Source: an uncultured Allobaculum sp.
GTDB taxonomy: Bacteria; Bacillota_I; Bacilli_A; Erysipelotrichales; Erysipelotrichaceae
NCBI GenBank assembly: GCA_910579655.1
Contig: CAJTVE010000064.1
Coordinates: forward strand, 1 to 15,424
DNA length: 15,424 bases
Direction of reading: 5' to 3'
Position 1 is the first letter of the stretch; every line of letters starts with the position of its first letter. Positions 7,838-14,487 of the stretch are shown piece after piece. The notes under the pieces are model-generated. The model made no database searches. It was not told where the DNA came from and was given only the letters and a program-made list of their open reading frames with translations. The position numbers and the translations under genes are program-made.

Positions 7838-9145
7838 CTAACACAGATCTGGAATCTGATGATTGTGAAGCATGATTTGCCATTCATAGACTTCGGCCAA
7901 ACGACCACTTTGGTAAGTTTGTTTGTAAAAGTAAGCTAAAGTTTGTAACATCACCTGCATCATTCCCCAGTTTTTCATACGGCGGCAAACTAAGTACATT
8001 TTTATTTTTGCTTTTTCAACACGGTCAGAATTTCTGCTAAGAACAGCTTTGATCAGCGCATAGAAAGCCTCGTCCTCCTCTCCCAGCGCAAATTTTCGAT
8101 ATGACTGGATCATTATAAGACATGCTTTTTCTTCACCCATTCGAAGTAGACAATAAGGCTCAAAAATAAAATTGTCAGGATGTCTCGGACTAAACTCGGC
8201 TCTATGGTCCTGGATGAATTGCAGCGCTTCATCAAAGTGTCCCCATTCTATTAAAAACAAGATTTTATTCGAAATCCCTAAATCGTATATATTTTTATCT
8301 CTAAACGTATTTTTATTTAAAATCAGTTTGTTTACAATCTCAATCGCACGTTCATATTGTCCAAAATTACTAAGATAAACCGCCTGATTATTATACATTC
8401 CTGCCAAACGCAAAAAGTTCGCTTCTTTTATGAATATAGATTTTGCCTGTTCAGCTATATTGAATGCCTGCTGAAAAGATAAATCTTTAGCAATTGCGCT
8501 GGCTAAATTTGCTTTAATAACCCCTTCCAGCTGTGACCATCTTTTCCCATCCATTTCCTTTAATGCTGTTTCAAAAATCCTGATCGCTTGAGTGTTTTTC
8601 TCAAGGTCTGTCGGGATTCGATTTTTCATGTACATATATCCTTTATTAAAAAGCAAGAGAGCGCGAATATCCGGTGAAAGATATTGAATAAAATCCTCTG
8701 ATGAATTTAAGACATCTACATCCTCACGATTGAGTGACCTCCGATAACTAAAATAGGTTTCAAGTACAGTCAAATATATGCAAGCAAAAGAGTTCAAAAG
8801 GTGTTCCCGGTTCTCAACCATCCATTTTTCAACATCATCCTCTTGTTTTGAGTCCCAATAAGCAAGGGCGTAAAATAATTTATCCAGCTGCTTTTCCGTT
8901 TCCTCGACGATTGACCAAGATAGATCAAAGTTAGGATAAAAACGATGAATAAATTTAAAAAACATTTCTTCTTTGAGTATTCTTTTGCCGTTTTCTATCT
9001 CACTCAGGTTTCCTTTAGAAACGTTGAGATAATTTGCTACCTGCTCTATTGTCAAGTTACTGCTCATTCGTAGCCTTTTTTCAATCAGACCTAGTTTATT
9101 AGATTTGGTATTAACAACAGTTTTGTTCTCGAACATCTTGATCAT
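7838..9145 (-). CDS. XRE-HTH regulator with long helical (TPR-like) C-terminal region, RRNPP-like
   Basis: A protein of 435 residues. Residues about 17-70 form an XRE/HTH_3 domain with LTIEQVANYLNVSKGNLSEI and ENGKR in the recognition area. The remaining 360 residues are helical with repeated TPR-like pairs (for example LFNKGYMYMKN, ANLASAIAKDLSFQQAFNIA, YNNQAVYLSNFGQYERAIEI). This layout resembles the RRNPP regulators (Rgg, PlcR, PrgX, NprR), whose TPR domain binds a short secreted peptide; it is longer than Rgg and nearer NprR in size. The frame opens at 9217, but I chose ATG 9145 because AAAGGAAG lies about ten bases before it and no ribosome site precedes 9217. It is divergent from a 51-codon ORF and from the secreted-protein genes, which are its likely targets. 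Peptide binding is inferred from architecture only. Confidence 0.8.
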   Translation of the reverse strand: MIKMFENKTVVNTKSNKLGLIEKRLRMSSNLTIEQVANYLNVSKGNLSEIENGKRILKEEMFFKFIHRFYPNFDLSWSIVEETEKQLDKLFYALAYWDSKQEDDVEKWMVENREHLLNSFACIYLTVLETYFSYRRSLNREDVDVLNSSEDFIQYLSPDIRALLLFNKGYMYMKNRIPTDLEKNTQAIRIFETALKEMDGKRWSQLEGVIKANLASAIAKDLSFQQAFNIAEQAKSIFIKEANFLRLAGMYNNQAVYLSNFGQYERAIEIVNKLILNKNTFRDKNIYDLGISNKILFLIEWGHFDEALQFIQDHRAEFSPRHPDNFIFEPYCLLRMGEEKACLIMIQSYRKFALGEEDEAFYALIKAVLSRNSDRVEKAKIKMYLVCRRMKNWGMMQVMLQTLAYFYKQTYQSGRLAEVYEWQIMLHNHQIPDLC

Positions 9146-9215
9146 TTTTAAATTGCTTCCTTTGATTTGATATGCAAACATTAAATCATCAATTCTGAAA
9201 GGGGTAAAGATCAGC

Positions 9216-9371
9216 ATGAATTATTTTTTATTTATAGAAAAAATGGCGTTAGCAGTTGTTTTGTCTGTTACACCTCTCACTCCACCAAAATATTGTGCAG
9301 TGCATAAAACGCTGGATTACTGTTACCAACAAGCTGGAAAGGATGGCGGCTCTAAGGAAGTGGATCATTAA
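9216..9371 (+). CDS. Small ORF (51 residues) divergent from the XRE/TPR regulator; candidate signalling peptide
   Basis: An uninterrupted frame from ATG to TAA, preceded by AAAGGGG (9198-9204) eleven bases before the start. The N-terminus is MNYFLFIEK followed by a hydrophobic run, MALAVVLSVTPLTPP (10-24), which could act as a signal or membrane segment. The polar C-terminal half has two Cys (27, 36) and ends KDGGSKEVDH. Its start is 70 bases from the regulator's start on the other strand, the arrangement typical of a peptide gene next to an RRNPP regulator. An overlapping +1 frame open to 9405 also looks protein-like, so which frame is used is not certain. No clear promoter was seen. Confidence 0.4.
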   Translation: MNYFLFIEKMALAVVLSVTPLTPPKYCAVHKTLDYCYQQAGKDGGSKEVDH

Positions 9372-9520
9372 GCGTTACTGCGCATATATTGAAGATCAGC
9401 TGTAATTTCCTTTGATTAAAACCAATACTAGCAATCGGTTAGCTGTATTCACGACGTGTTTTCTGATATACCATGTAAACTTGTTGCTGTCAGTAGCAAT
9501 TGGATTTTTGTAAAAATGGT

Positions 9521-9564
9521 TTGTTCCTGTTTAATGGATAGTAATCAGTGGAGAGTAGGAACAA
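9521..9564. repeat. Spaced inverted repeat, operator-like
   Basis: TTGTTCCT (9521-9528) and AGGAACAA (9557-9564) are perfect complements separated by 28 bases. They lie upstream of the weak promoter candidate and could be a two-site operator for the neighbouring regulator. No second copy was seen elsewhere in the window. Confidence 0.3.
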
Positions 9565-9580
9565 CAATCGGGATGAATGA

Positions 9581-9608
9581 TTGATCAATGAAAAATGACT
9601 GGTTAATA
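9581..9608 (+). promoter_or_regulatory. Weak promoter candidate for the leader and secreted-protein operon
   Basis: TTGATC (9581-9586) and TTAATA (9603-9608) are 16 bases apart. The -10 match is poor, as might be expected if an activator is needed. RNA would start about 9615, twelve bases before the GGAGG of the 17-codon ORF. Confidence 0.25.
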
Positions 9609-9640
9609 GACCTAAGAATTACATATGGAGGATAACAGCT

Positions 9641-9694
9641 ATGAGGTACAGGAAATATCTGAATCTGCCCTTTATGTTAAATAACAATCTATAA
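9641..9694 (+). CDS. 17-codon ORF with strong ribosome site; leader or pheromone peptide candidate
   Basis: ATG at 9641 is preceded by GGAGG (9627-9631) with nine bases of spacing, the best Shine-Dalgarno site in the accessory part of the window. It encodes MRYRKYLNLPFMLNNNL and ends with TAA at 9692-9694. The peptide is basic at the N-terminus and has no secretion signal. Codons for Pro10 to Leu13 form the left arm of an inverted repeat, so translation would change RNA folding downstream. It could be a regulatory leader peptide for the secreted-protein gene, or a short pheromone precursor of the ComS size class. Both readings are inference. Confidence 0.45.
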   Translation: MRYRKYLNLPFMLNNNL

Positions 9695-9739
9695 CTAGAC
9701 GGCTTCTGACATAAAGGGATATAAAAGACTATAAGCCGT
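9668..9739 (+). promoter_or_regulatory. Two interlocking inverted repeats, attenuator- or pseudoknot-like
   Basis: CCCTTTATGT (9668-9677) is a perfect complement of ACATAAAGGG (9709-9718). ACGGCTT (9699-9705), inside that loop, is a perfect complement of AAGCCGT (9733-9739). With flanking pairs and one G-U the second stem can reach ten base pairs. The stems interlock, so they form either a pseudoknot or two alternative folds. No T-run follows, so simple transcription termination is not supported. Confidence 0.45.
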
Positions 9740-9929
9740 TTATATGGATCTGGAGCGATGTTTGTACTGAATTTTATTTTCGGTGCTTAAAAAATTATCA
9801 TAGGCGATCAGCTACGATGAGCATACCAATGAACCATTCACAGAAGATTAAAAATTGTTCATGGCTGTTTGAAAGCAGAGTCTTGGAACACACATTGCAC
9901 AAGATCCTTTATACGATGGGAGAAAAGAA

Positions 9930-10640
9930 ATGTTGAAAAAGATCGTATCTCTTGCAGTCGCCTGTGCCTGTATTATCCCAAATTCATTAGTGACTGCTTC
10001 TGCATCTGAATACACTCAAACCGTGGATAATTCAAAATCAATTGCTTCGAATACTGTTGAATTCAAAGATGGATATATTATCGAAAAAGTCACTGTTAAT
10101 CTAGATGATCACGTAGCCTATATTCAGCGTACAACTTTCAAAGATAATACTTCGACTCTTACTGTAGAGGAATCGGGAAAAGTCAGCACTTTTATGTACG
10201 AAGTTTCTTATGATCATTTATATGCGAACCTGCAAGGGAATAGAACAGGAACTACGTCCTCTAATCCAATTTTAAGAGGACGAGTTGCAGGTTATAATTA
10301 TCGGTATATGAGAAGTTTTTCTCAAACTGACTATTTAACTCCTCAAAATGGGACTTACTCAGCTATATTGTCAGCTGTTTCTTTAGCTCTTGGAGGTTGG
10401 AGTGTGCCGGCATCTACCGCAGCAGCTATAGCATCTATGATTTTCAGTGCGAATGCTGCTCCAGTAGAGACTAAGCTTGTCACAACTCGTCATTGGTATG
10501 AGATGACAGAAAAAGCTTCTGGTGGATTTATCGGATACCACTGTGAATACGTTGTTGGTACCTATGTAAAAAATTCTTCAGGGGGATGGACTTATCTAGG
10601 ATCAGAAACTGGAGAGTTTGACAGCTTTGATATTTACTAA
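9930..10640 (+). CDS. Secreted protein with Gly/Ala-rich hydrophobic segment, bacteriocin-like
   Basis: A protein of 236 residues with GGGAG (9918-9922) seven bases before the ATG. A signal peptide has a Lys-Lys start and probable cleavage in TASA-SE (about residue 25). The mature part begins polar and beta-rich. Residues about 144-177 form a Gly/Ala/Ser-rich hydrophobic stretch (AILSAVSLALGGWSVPAS then TAAAIASMIFSANAA) able to insert in a membrane, followed by an aromatic beta-rich tail (GGFIGYHCEYVVGTYVK, SGGWTYLGSE). The shape of signal peptide, amphipathic Gly/Ala helix region and aromatic tail recalls large secreted bacteriocins, but I do not recognise a named family. It overlaps a four-helix membrane protein, a toxin/immunity-like arrangement, and lies beyond the XRE/TPR regulator. 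A non-toxic exported protein is the main alternative. Confidence 0.75.
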   Translation: MLKKIVSLAVACACIIPNSLVTASASEYTQTVDNSKSIASNTVEFKDGYIIEKVTVNLDDHVAYIQRTTFKDNTSTLTVEESGKVSTFMYEVSYDHLYANLQGNRTGTTSSNPILRGRVAGYNYRYMRSFSQTDYLTPQNGTYSAILSAVSLALGGWSVPASTAAAIASMIFSANAAPVETKLVTTRHWYEMTEKASGGFIGYHCEYVVGTYVKNSSGGWTYLGSETGEFDSFDIY

Positions 10641-11037
10641 TAAAAATGAGAAAGGACCGGATCAAATTGGATTTTTAATTCTTATAGTAATATGGGTGGT
10701 CCTTATCCTAATGTTTATATTCAAAGGCTGTAATATGACAGCCTTATGTTTATTTTTTAGCTCGACAGCAATTGTAATCAAACGTTTTTTCCCCGCGAGG
10801 TGCATTCAACTGATATCACCTATTAAATGGACATTCCTATTTATAGGAATGGGACTCCTGCTTCTGCAAATCGGGTTCAAAGATTATTATCCATATTCAC
10901 AAGTTTGTTGCGCAACCACTGTTTTGATAGCTTTTTGGAATGTGTTGTCGATAGACAAAAAAAACGTTACCGAAGAGGATGCCGAAAGCAATTGTCAAAA
11001 TAATAACAGCCCAAAGAAGGACGATGTACTACGGTAG
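10627..11037 (+). CDS. Small four-helix membrane protein, possible immunity protein
   Basis: About 136 residues with four predicted membrane helices (about 14-33, 35-51, 66-84 and 90-109) and a polar, acidic C-terminal tail. There is no ATG near the frame's opening. I prefer TTG 10627 because GGAGAG (10611-10616) lies ten bases before it; TTG 10618 is too close to that site. It overlaps the last 14 bases of the secreted-protein gene, so the two are probably translationally coupled and made in fixed ratio. Small multi-helix proteins coupled to secreted antibacterial proteins often give self-immunity; that role is inferred from position and topology only. Confidence 0.65.
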   Translation: MIFTNKNEKGPDQIGFLILIVIWVVLILMFIFKGCNMTALCLFFSSTAIVIKRFFPARCIQLISPIKWTFLFIGMGLLLLQIGFKDYYPYSQVCCATTVLIAFWNVLSIDKKNVTEEDAESNCQNNNSPKKDDVLR

Positions 11038-11156
11038 TGACAAACCAGGATTATGTATACGGTTTAAAGGAAAGACTACGCTACATTATCTGCTTAACGG
11101 GTACCTATAGCCTGAACTCACAGAGAAATTATACCGATTGGAGTAAATTTAGATAA
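11037..11156 (+). CDS. Possible 39-codon ORF overlapping the preceding stop
   Basis: A GTG at 11037 shares a base with the TAG of the membrane-protein gene (TAGTG) and opens 39 codons ending with TAA at 11154-11156. The product starts VTNQDYVYGLKERLRYIICL and is basic. GAAGGA (11016-11021) lies 15 bases upstream, rather far. The outer inverted repeat at 11106-11121 falls inside it, so its 3' part may belong to a mobile element. The call is weak. Confidence 0.2.
   Translation: MTNQDYVYGLKERLRYIICLTGTYSLNSQRNYTDWSKFR
11106..11121. repeat. Outer inverted repeat, left copy
   Basis: TATAGCCTGAACTCAC is an exact inverted match to 13118-13133. The similarity stops abruptly outside the pair and continues weakly inward (a shared CCGAT and AT-rich stretch). 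Confidence 0.7.
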
Positions 11157-11229
11157 AGTATCCTTTTATAAAGTAAATATTGAGAAATGTCTTCTGGATC
11201 AAGCGTCTATTAATCTTTAGATAATCCCC

Positions 11230-11244
11230 AAAAGTAGAACTACA
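11230..11244. repeat. IS terminal inverted repeat, left
   Basis: AAAAGTAGAACTACA; the TAG stop of the transposase (11240-11242) lies inside it. Confidence 0.8.
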
Positions 11245-12867
11245 TTTTTTGGAAGACTTTCTGCTTTTCTGCAGCTAAGTCAACCCGACTTGGAACCTCA
11301 AATCCGAAGAGACTATAAAATGACTTAACGTGCTTATTCGGAACTTGAACCAATACTTTACCATCTGCTCCAAGAGTGCACATCAAAGATTGGGTCTTGC
11401 CGAACAACCGACTGGTAGACACTCCAGTGGATGCCATTTCTTTGCGCAGAAGCAAGAGAATGATCGTATCAATGATGTCATGCAGAATTTTTCCTCTGAC
11501 AGTCAGATCGCTCCATTTTGACAACGGAAGTAGATCAAGATACTCTTTGCTTGTTTTGAATACTGTTTCGATTTCTGTTCGACAGAAATATCGATACAGC
11601 AGATCCTCAGGAGTTGTGTCCACATTGGAAAGCAGTACAAAGTATCCATATTTGACAGTCATCCAGTCCTGATCACTTTCCTTCATCTGCTGGTATTCGT
11701 CTTCGTGTTCCGTCAGATACTCTCTGAAACGTAGTAAAGCATTATTGTGATCTACATAGACATAGGCGTATTCGTCGTACTTACCAAACAGGGTAATTCG
11801 TTTCTTTTGCCCAAAGTAAGCATGATCTCCCCTGGCAAACTGATACTTTCCCCTGTTGAATTCACTTTTGAACTGCCAGTAAAGTGTCTTGAAAGGGTAT
11901 CCTCTTCTTGCGGGCATTCGGCTGATCATTGACTTGGCACATCCAATATGGAAGGTTTCAATCAATGGCTCGCAGACATATCCAGCATCTAGAACAAGGG
12001 AGTCGATTTCAATGTCCAGGGACAAAGCAACGTCATTGACAACAGTCATCACAGTGCTCAGGTCAAGAAGATTGCCCGGAATAATGCCATACCAGACTGG
12101 CAGGCCAGTCTCTTCATCTAGAACCAGAATCAGTCTTATCTGAATCTCTGACGAAGATAGGCCATGGCAGCACAGTGCATTAAACGGATTGTTCTCAATC
12201 TGGTTTGGCAGAGGAGTCGAGTCAACATAGCACCCTTTCCCAAACTCAGGGTTCTTTTTCCTCATAAACTGGATAAAATTCTTGAAAAACGAAAGTCGAA
12301 CCTGGTCATCACCCATGGCTGAGAAGAAGGCAGTATCAGAATGAAATGAACAAGTCGCCAAATTATCAAGCAGATACGACGCAAATGATTTTTCAATAAA
12401 ATCATCACAGCTGATCTTGGATCCATCCTTCAGAATGCCATGAAGAACATGAGCCAGAACCCGTTCGAACAGCTCATCTTTTATAAAAACGGTTCGTAGA
12501 ACGGCTAAAATTCCCTATTTTTCTAAAAATTTGAGAAGCAGATATGAGTCACCAAAAAGGGTATGAATTTCCGGATTTGGAAAGAAATTGGAGCATTTAG
12601 GTAGCTTTTCATCCGACTCAACAGATGAAAAAGTATCGGAAAGTACGTTGTATTCAACAAGACCACGTGTTGGAGAGAGAAAAATCCCTGTTTTTTTGTC
12701 TTCAACCAGATAAATGACCTTTCCGAGCCGTTCCCGAACCCTCTGGTGGGAGTGATTTTGCTTGCCTGGTATATAAACAGCCTCAACAATTGCGGCTGAA
12801 CCGAAACAATCGAACCGGCAGAGTCTTTGACAACATTTTGGACTTTGATAAACGCCATATGATGCAT
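11240..12867 (-). pseudogene. IS1634-like DDE transposase with one frameshift and one amber codon
   Basis: The N-terminus (MHHMAFIKVQNVVKDSAGSI, start 12867 or 12870) is in one frame. After IVS the homologous frame continues one base away as GSAAIVEAVYIPGKQ, consistent with loss of one G at 12801-12802. That frame runs to FLEK and a TAG at 12515-12517, then continues in the same frame with GILAVLRTVFIKDELFERVL to the natural stop at 11240. The catalytic region is intact: first Asp in CYVDSTPLPN, second in DSLVLDAGYV, and YFCRTEIETVFKTSK exactly fits the IS4 signature Y-2-R-3-E-6-K. Without repair or readthrough no full transposase is made. The longest intact frame (from a TTG at 12361) lacks about 170 N-terminal residues. 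Sequencing error cannot be excluded for the single-base loss. Confidence 0.85.
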
Positions 12868-12887
12868 CACCCTTTAAATATAGTTCT

Positions 12888-12904
12888 AAGTAAAACTACA
12901 TTTT
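12888..12904. repeat. Subterminal copy of the IS end
   Basis: AAGTAAAACTACATTTT is in the same orientation as the left end (16 of 17 identical). It lies just upstream of the transposase start, where it could also serve in control of transposase transcription. Confidence 0.6.
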
Positions 12905-12974
12905 AGTATAGTTCAAAGAAAGTCAATGTCTAAATTGATGCATACCTAAAGCACGGTATTCATTAATAAAAGAG

Positions 12975-12989
12975 TGTAGTTCTACTTTT
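12975..12989. repeat. IS terminal inverted repeat, right
   Basis: TGTAGTTCTACTTTT is the exact complement of 11230-11244. Confidence 0.8.
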
Positions 12990-13062
12990 AGCGGGATCTA
13001 AGGTTAATTAGGTGAAAATACGCCGATAAAGCATAATGGAAGCCTAGAGAAAATAGTTCGCT

Positions 13063-13090
13063 TTTACTTTAATCAAAGTGTATTTATAAT
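13063..13090 (+). promoter_or_regulatory. Promoter for the second secreted-protein operon
   Basis: TTTACT (13063-13068) and a perfect TATAAT (13085-13090) are 16 bases apart, giving a start near 13097 and a leader of about 68 bases. It lies between the right IS end and the outer inverted repeat, so the operon does not depend on transcription from before the IS. Confidence 0.5.
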
Positions 13091-13117
13091 TTTTGGCCGC
13101 ATCGGCATATTCTGAAC

Positions 13118-13133
13118 GTGAGTTCAGGCTATA
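13118..13133. repeat. Outer inverted repeat, right copy
   Basis: GTGAGTTCAGGCTATA is the exact complement of 11106-11121. It falls in the leader of the next gene, between the promoter and the ribosome site. Confidence 0.7.
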
Positions 13134-13164
13134 AAACTAAATGTTAGTTAGAAAGGACATTAAA

Positions 13165-13845
13165 ATGAAAAAAGCACTAAACATCTTATTATCAAGTTAC
13201 ATGATTCTCTCTCTACTTGGAGGGGCTTGTAGCGTACCCATATTAGCACACGATGCCTATCATTCGATCTCAACAATTTCTGCATCTGGAGAAAAGAGAG
13301 TGGTCTATGATGAAGAACAGAAGACTTATTATTTTCAGAATGTTACTTTAGATGAATATCTAGATGCCTGCTCAAAAAACAATAACGAAATGGAGATCAT
13401 TACTGAACTGCCAGAATCTCTTGAGAGTGCGAATATAGTCGTTCAAAATATCGTCGCACGAACAAGTGTTCCGGGTCCCGATTTCTCACAAATTTCTCTT
13501 GCCTGTGCAGTGAATATGAACTGCCAATATGTAGATTATAATGGAACTTTATATGTTCAGTTTGTATCTATTATTGAGGATACCCTAACGACGGAGGTTG
13601 AAAATGGATATTACGTTTTCACGTCTAAGCCTGTTTTAACTGACCGTATCACTAATGGTGGAGCGACATTTTCAGCTATAGGAAGTGTTCAGCTTGAAAA
13701 TACAGTAAATATCAACCTTGGTGGATCTATCCATACGAGTTGGTTTACAATTAGTGGATCCGTATCTGGTGCCTGCCGATGTCGTAGCAGACTTATGTCA
13801 GTTAATTTCAAATATAATTTGCCCTTGATTAATGTGGTAATGTAA
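13165..13845 (+). CDS. Secreted protein of unknown function
   Basis: A protein of 226 residues from ATG 13165, with GAAAGGA (13151-13157) seven bases upstream; an ATG at 13141 in the same frame has no ribosome site. A signal peptide (MKKALNILLSSYMILSLLGG) probably ends at PILA-HD; the GGAC in it is not a good lipobox. The mature part is polar and beta-rich without membrane helices: a stretch with KTYYFQNVTLDEYLDAC, a central CAVNMNCQYVDYNGTLYVQF segment, and a Gly/Ser-rich tail (WFTISGSVSGACRCRSRL). Seven or so Cys are unusual for a Gram-positive exported protein. I recognise no family. It directly abuts a lipoprotein gene and has the same general plan as the secreted protein at 9930 (short signal peptide, small membrane-associated partner downstream) without clear sequence likeness. 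Confidence 0.7.
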   Translation: MKKALNILLSSYMILSLLGGACSVPILAHDAYHSISTISASGEKRVVYDEEQKTYYFQNVTLDEYLDACSKNNNEMEIITELPESLESANIVVQNIVARTSVPGPDFSQISLACAVNMNCQYVDYNGTLYVQFVSIIEDTLTTEVENGYYVFTSKPVLTDRITNGGATFSAIGSVQLENTVNINLGGSIHTSWFTISGSVSGACRCRSRLMSVNFKYNLPLINVVM

Positions 13846-14487
13846 ATGGAAATGTTAAGAAAGCGAACAATCGCTTTGTCTATAGCCATGTGTAGTGTTC
13901 TTACGATGGCTGGTTGCAATTCTTCTGAAAGCAAGCTTTCTTTTACGTCTGCCAGCAATGACCTTTATACCTACTACTATGGCCAGAATCTCAATGGCCT
14001 GTTTACAGGCAAGGATGCTAGTTTTCTGTACAGTGTGGCAGACGATTTTGATGGCCCGATGCCGGTGGTCGAAATTGAATTGGATGAAAATCTGTATAAT
14101 CACACTCAAACCGTTCCAGTCAGCGTGACCAGTGGATCTGATTCGATTTCCCGGACAATCAAGGTGATTATTCTGGATCGATATCCACCTGAAATCACTG
14201 TCAACCTGCCTGAAAAGCCGGACAAGTATGATCAGATCACTGATATTATCCAGGTTCAGGATCAAGTCGACTGGACTGGGGCTGTATATGAAATTCCATT
14301 TATTGCCCAATTTGACCCTAGTACAGTGAATTACGACCAGCCCGGCTGGGTTACGAATACAACGCGCAATGCGGACCAAGTTATTTTTCCATTTGACGAC
14401 TCATTAGGTAAGTATTCAAAAATTGAAGTCGTCGCGTGGGATGGTCATGGCAATTTCAGTCGCAAGACTATAGAAATCCCTCAATGA
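13846..14487 (+). CDS. Lipoprotein with probable Ig-like beta fold
   Basis: A protein of 213 residues. The N-terminus has Arg/Lys, a hydrophobic stretch and a lipobox TMAGC with Cys24, so it should be lipid-anchored on the outer face of the membrane. The rest is beta-rich: EIELDENLYNHTQTVPVSVT, then SRTIKVIILDRYPPEITVN and a final KIEVVAWDGHGNFSRKTIEI segment. Alternating strands of this kind suggest one or two Ig-like domains, although no family is certain. Its ATG follows the stop of the secreted-protein gene with no base between and no good ribosome site of its own, so it probably relies on reinitiation. ATG 13852 is an alternative start. It may hold, chaperone or neutralise the secreted partner; position is the only support. 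Confidence 0.7.
   Translation: MEMLRKRTIALSIAMCSVLTMAGCNSSESKLSFTSASNDLYTYYYGQNLNGLFTGKDASFLYSVADDFDGPMPVVEIELDENLYNHTQTVPVSVTSGSDSISRTIKVIILDRYPPEITVNLPEKPDKYDQITDIIQVQDQVDWTGAVYEIPFIAQFDPSTVNYDQPGWVTNTTRNADQVIFPFDDSLGKYSKIEVVAWDGHGNFSRKTIEIPQ

Larger units (their letters stand above)
9372..9929. other. Long intergenic region with leader-like structure
   Basis: This 558-base stretch has no ordinary gene. It holds a weak promoter candidate (9581-9608), an 8-base inverted repeat TTGTTCCT/AGGAACAA (9521-9528 and 9557-9564) just upstream of it, a 17-codon ORF with a strong ribosome site (9641-9694) and two interlocking inverted repeats (9668-9739). The last 190 bases before the secreted-protein gene contain nothing further that I can support. 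Confidence 0.6.
11230..12989 (-). mobile_element. IS1634-like (IS4 superfamily) insertion sequence, transposase broken
   Basis: The element is about 1760 bases between perfect 15-base ends, AAAAGTAGAACTACA (11230-11244) and its complement (12975-12989). Next to these, imperfect inverted similarity (ATTAACCTTAGAT-type, 11209-11229 and 12990-13008) suggests the true ends may lie further out. A third, subterminal copy AAGTAAAACTACATTTT (12888-12904), 16 of 17 identical to 11232-11248, is a likely transposase binding site. One transposase fills the element on the minus strand. I found no flanking direct repeat; IS1634-type elements can make long, variable ones. It separates two pairs of secreted-protein genes. 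Confidence 0.8.

Noticed and set aside
9758..9790. Ten-codon hydrophobic ORF (MFVLNFIFGA) as a pheromone
   Set aside because: GGAG is only two bases from the ATG, too close for efficient initiation, and such short frames are common by chance.
12523..12870. Separate 115-residue protein on the minus strand
   Set aside because: Only its first 23 or so residues match the transposase N-terminus; the rest is the wrong frame after a one-base loss.
11209..13008. Target-site duplication of the IS1634-like element
   Set aside because: No direct repeat was found on comparing the two flanks by eye; the similarity seen there is inverted, not direct.
13165..13845. Lipobox in the secreted protein (GGAC)
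   Set aside because: Gly at -3 is not accepted in usual lipoboxes, and a normal signal peptidase site (PILA-HD) follows.
13855..14379. Minus-strand frame of 174 codons antisense to the lipoprotein gene
   Set aside because: The plus-strand gene has a signal sequence, lipobox and operon context; the antisense product is Ile/Arg/His-rich with no ribosome site.
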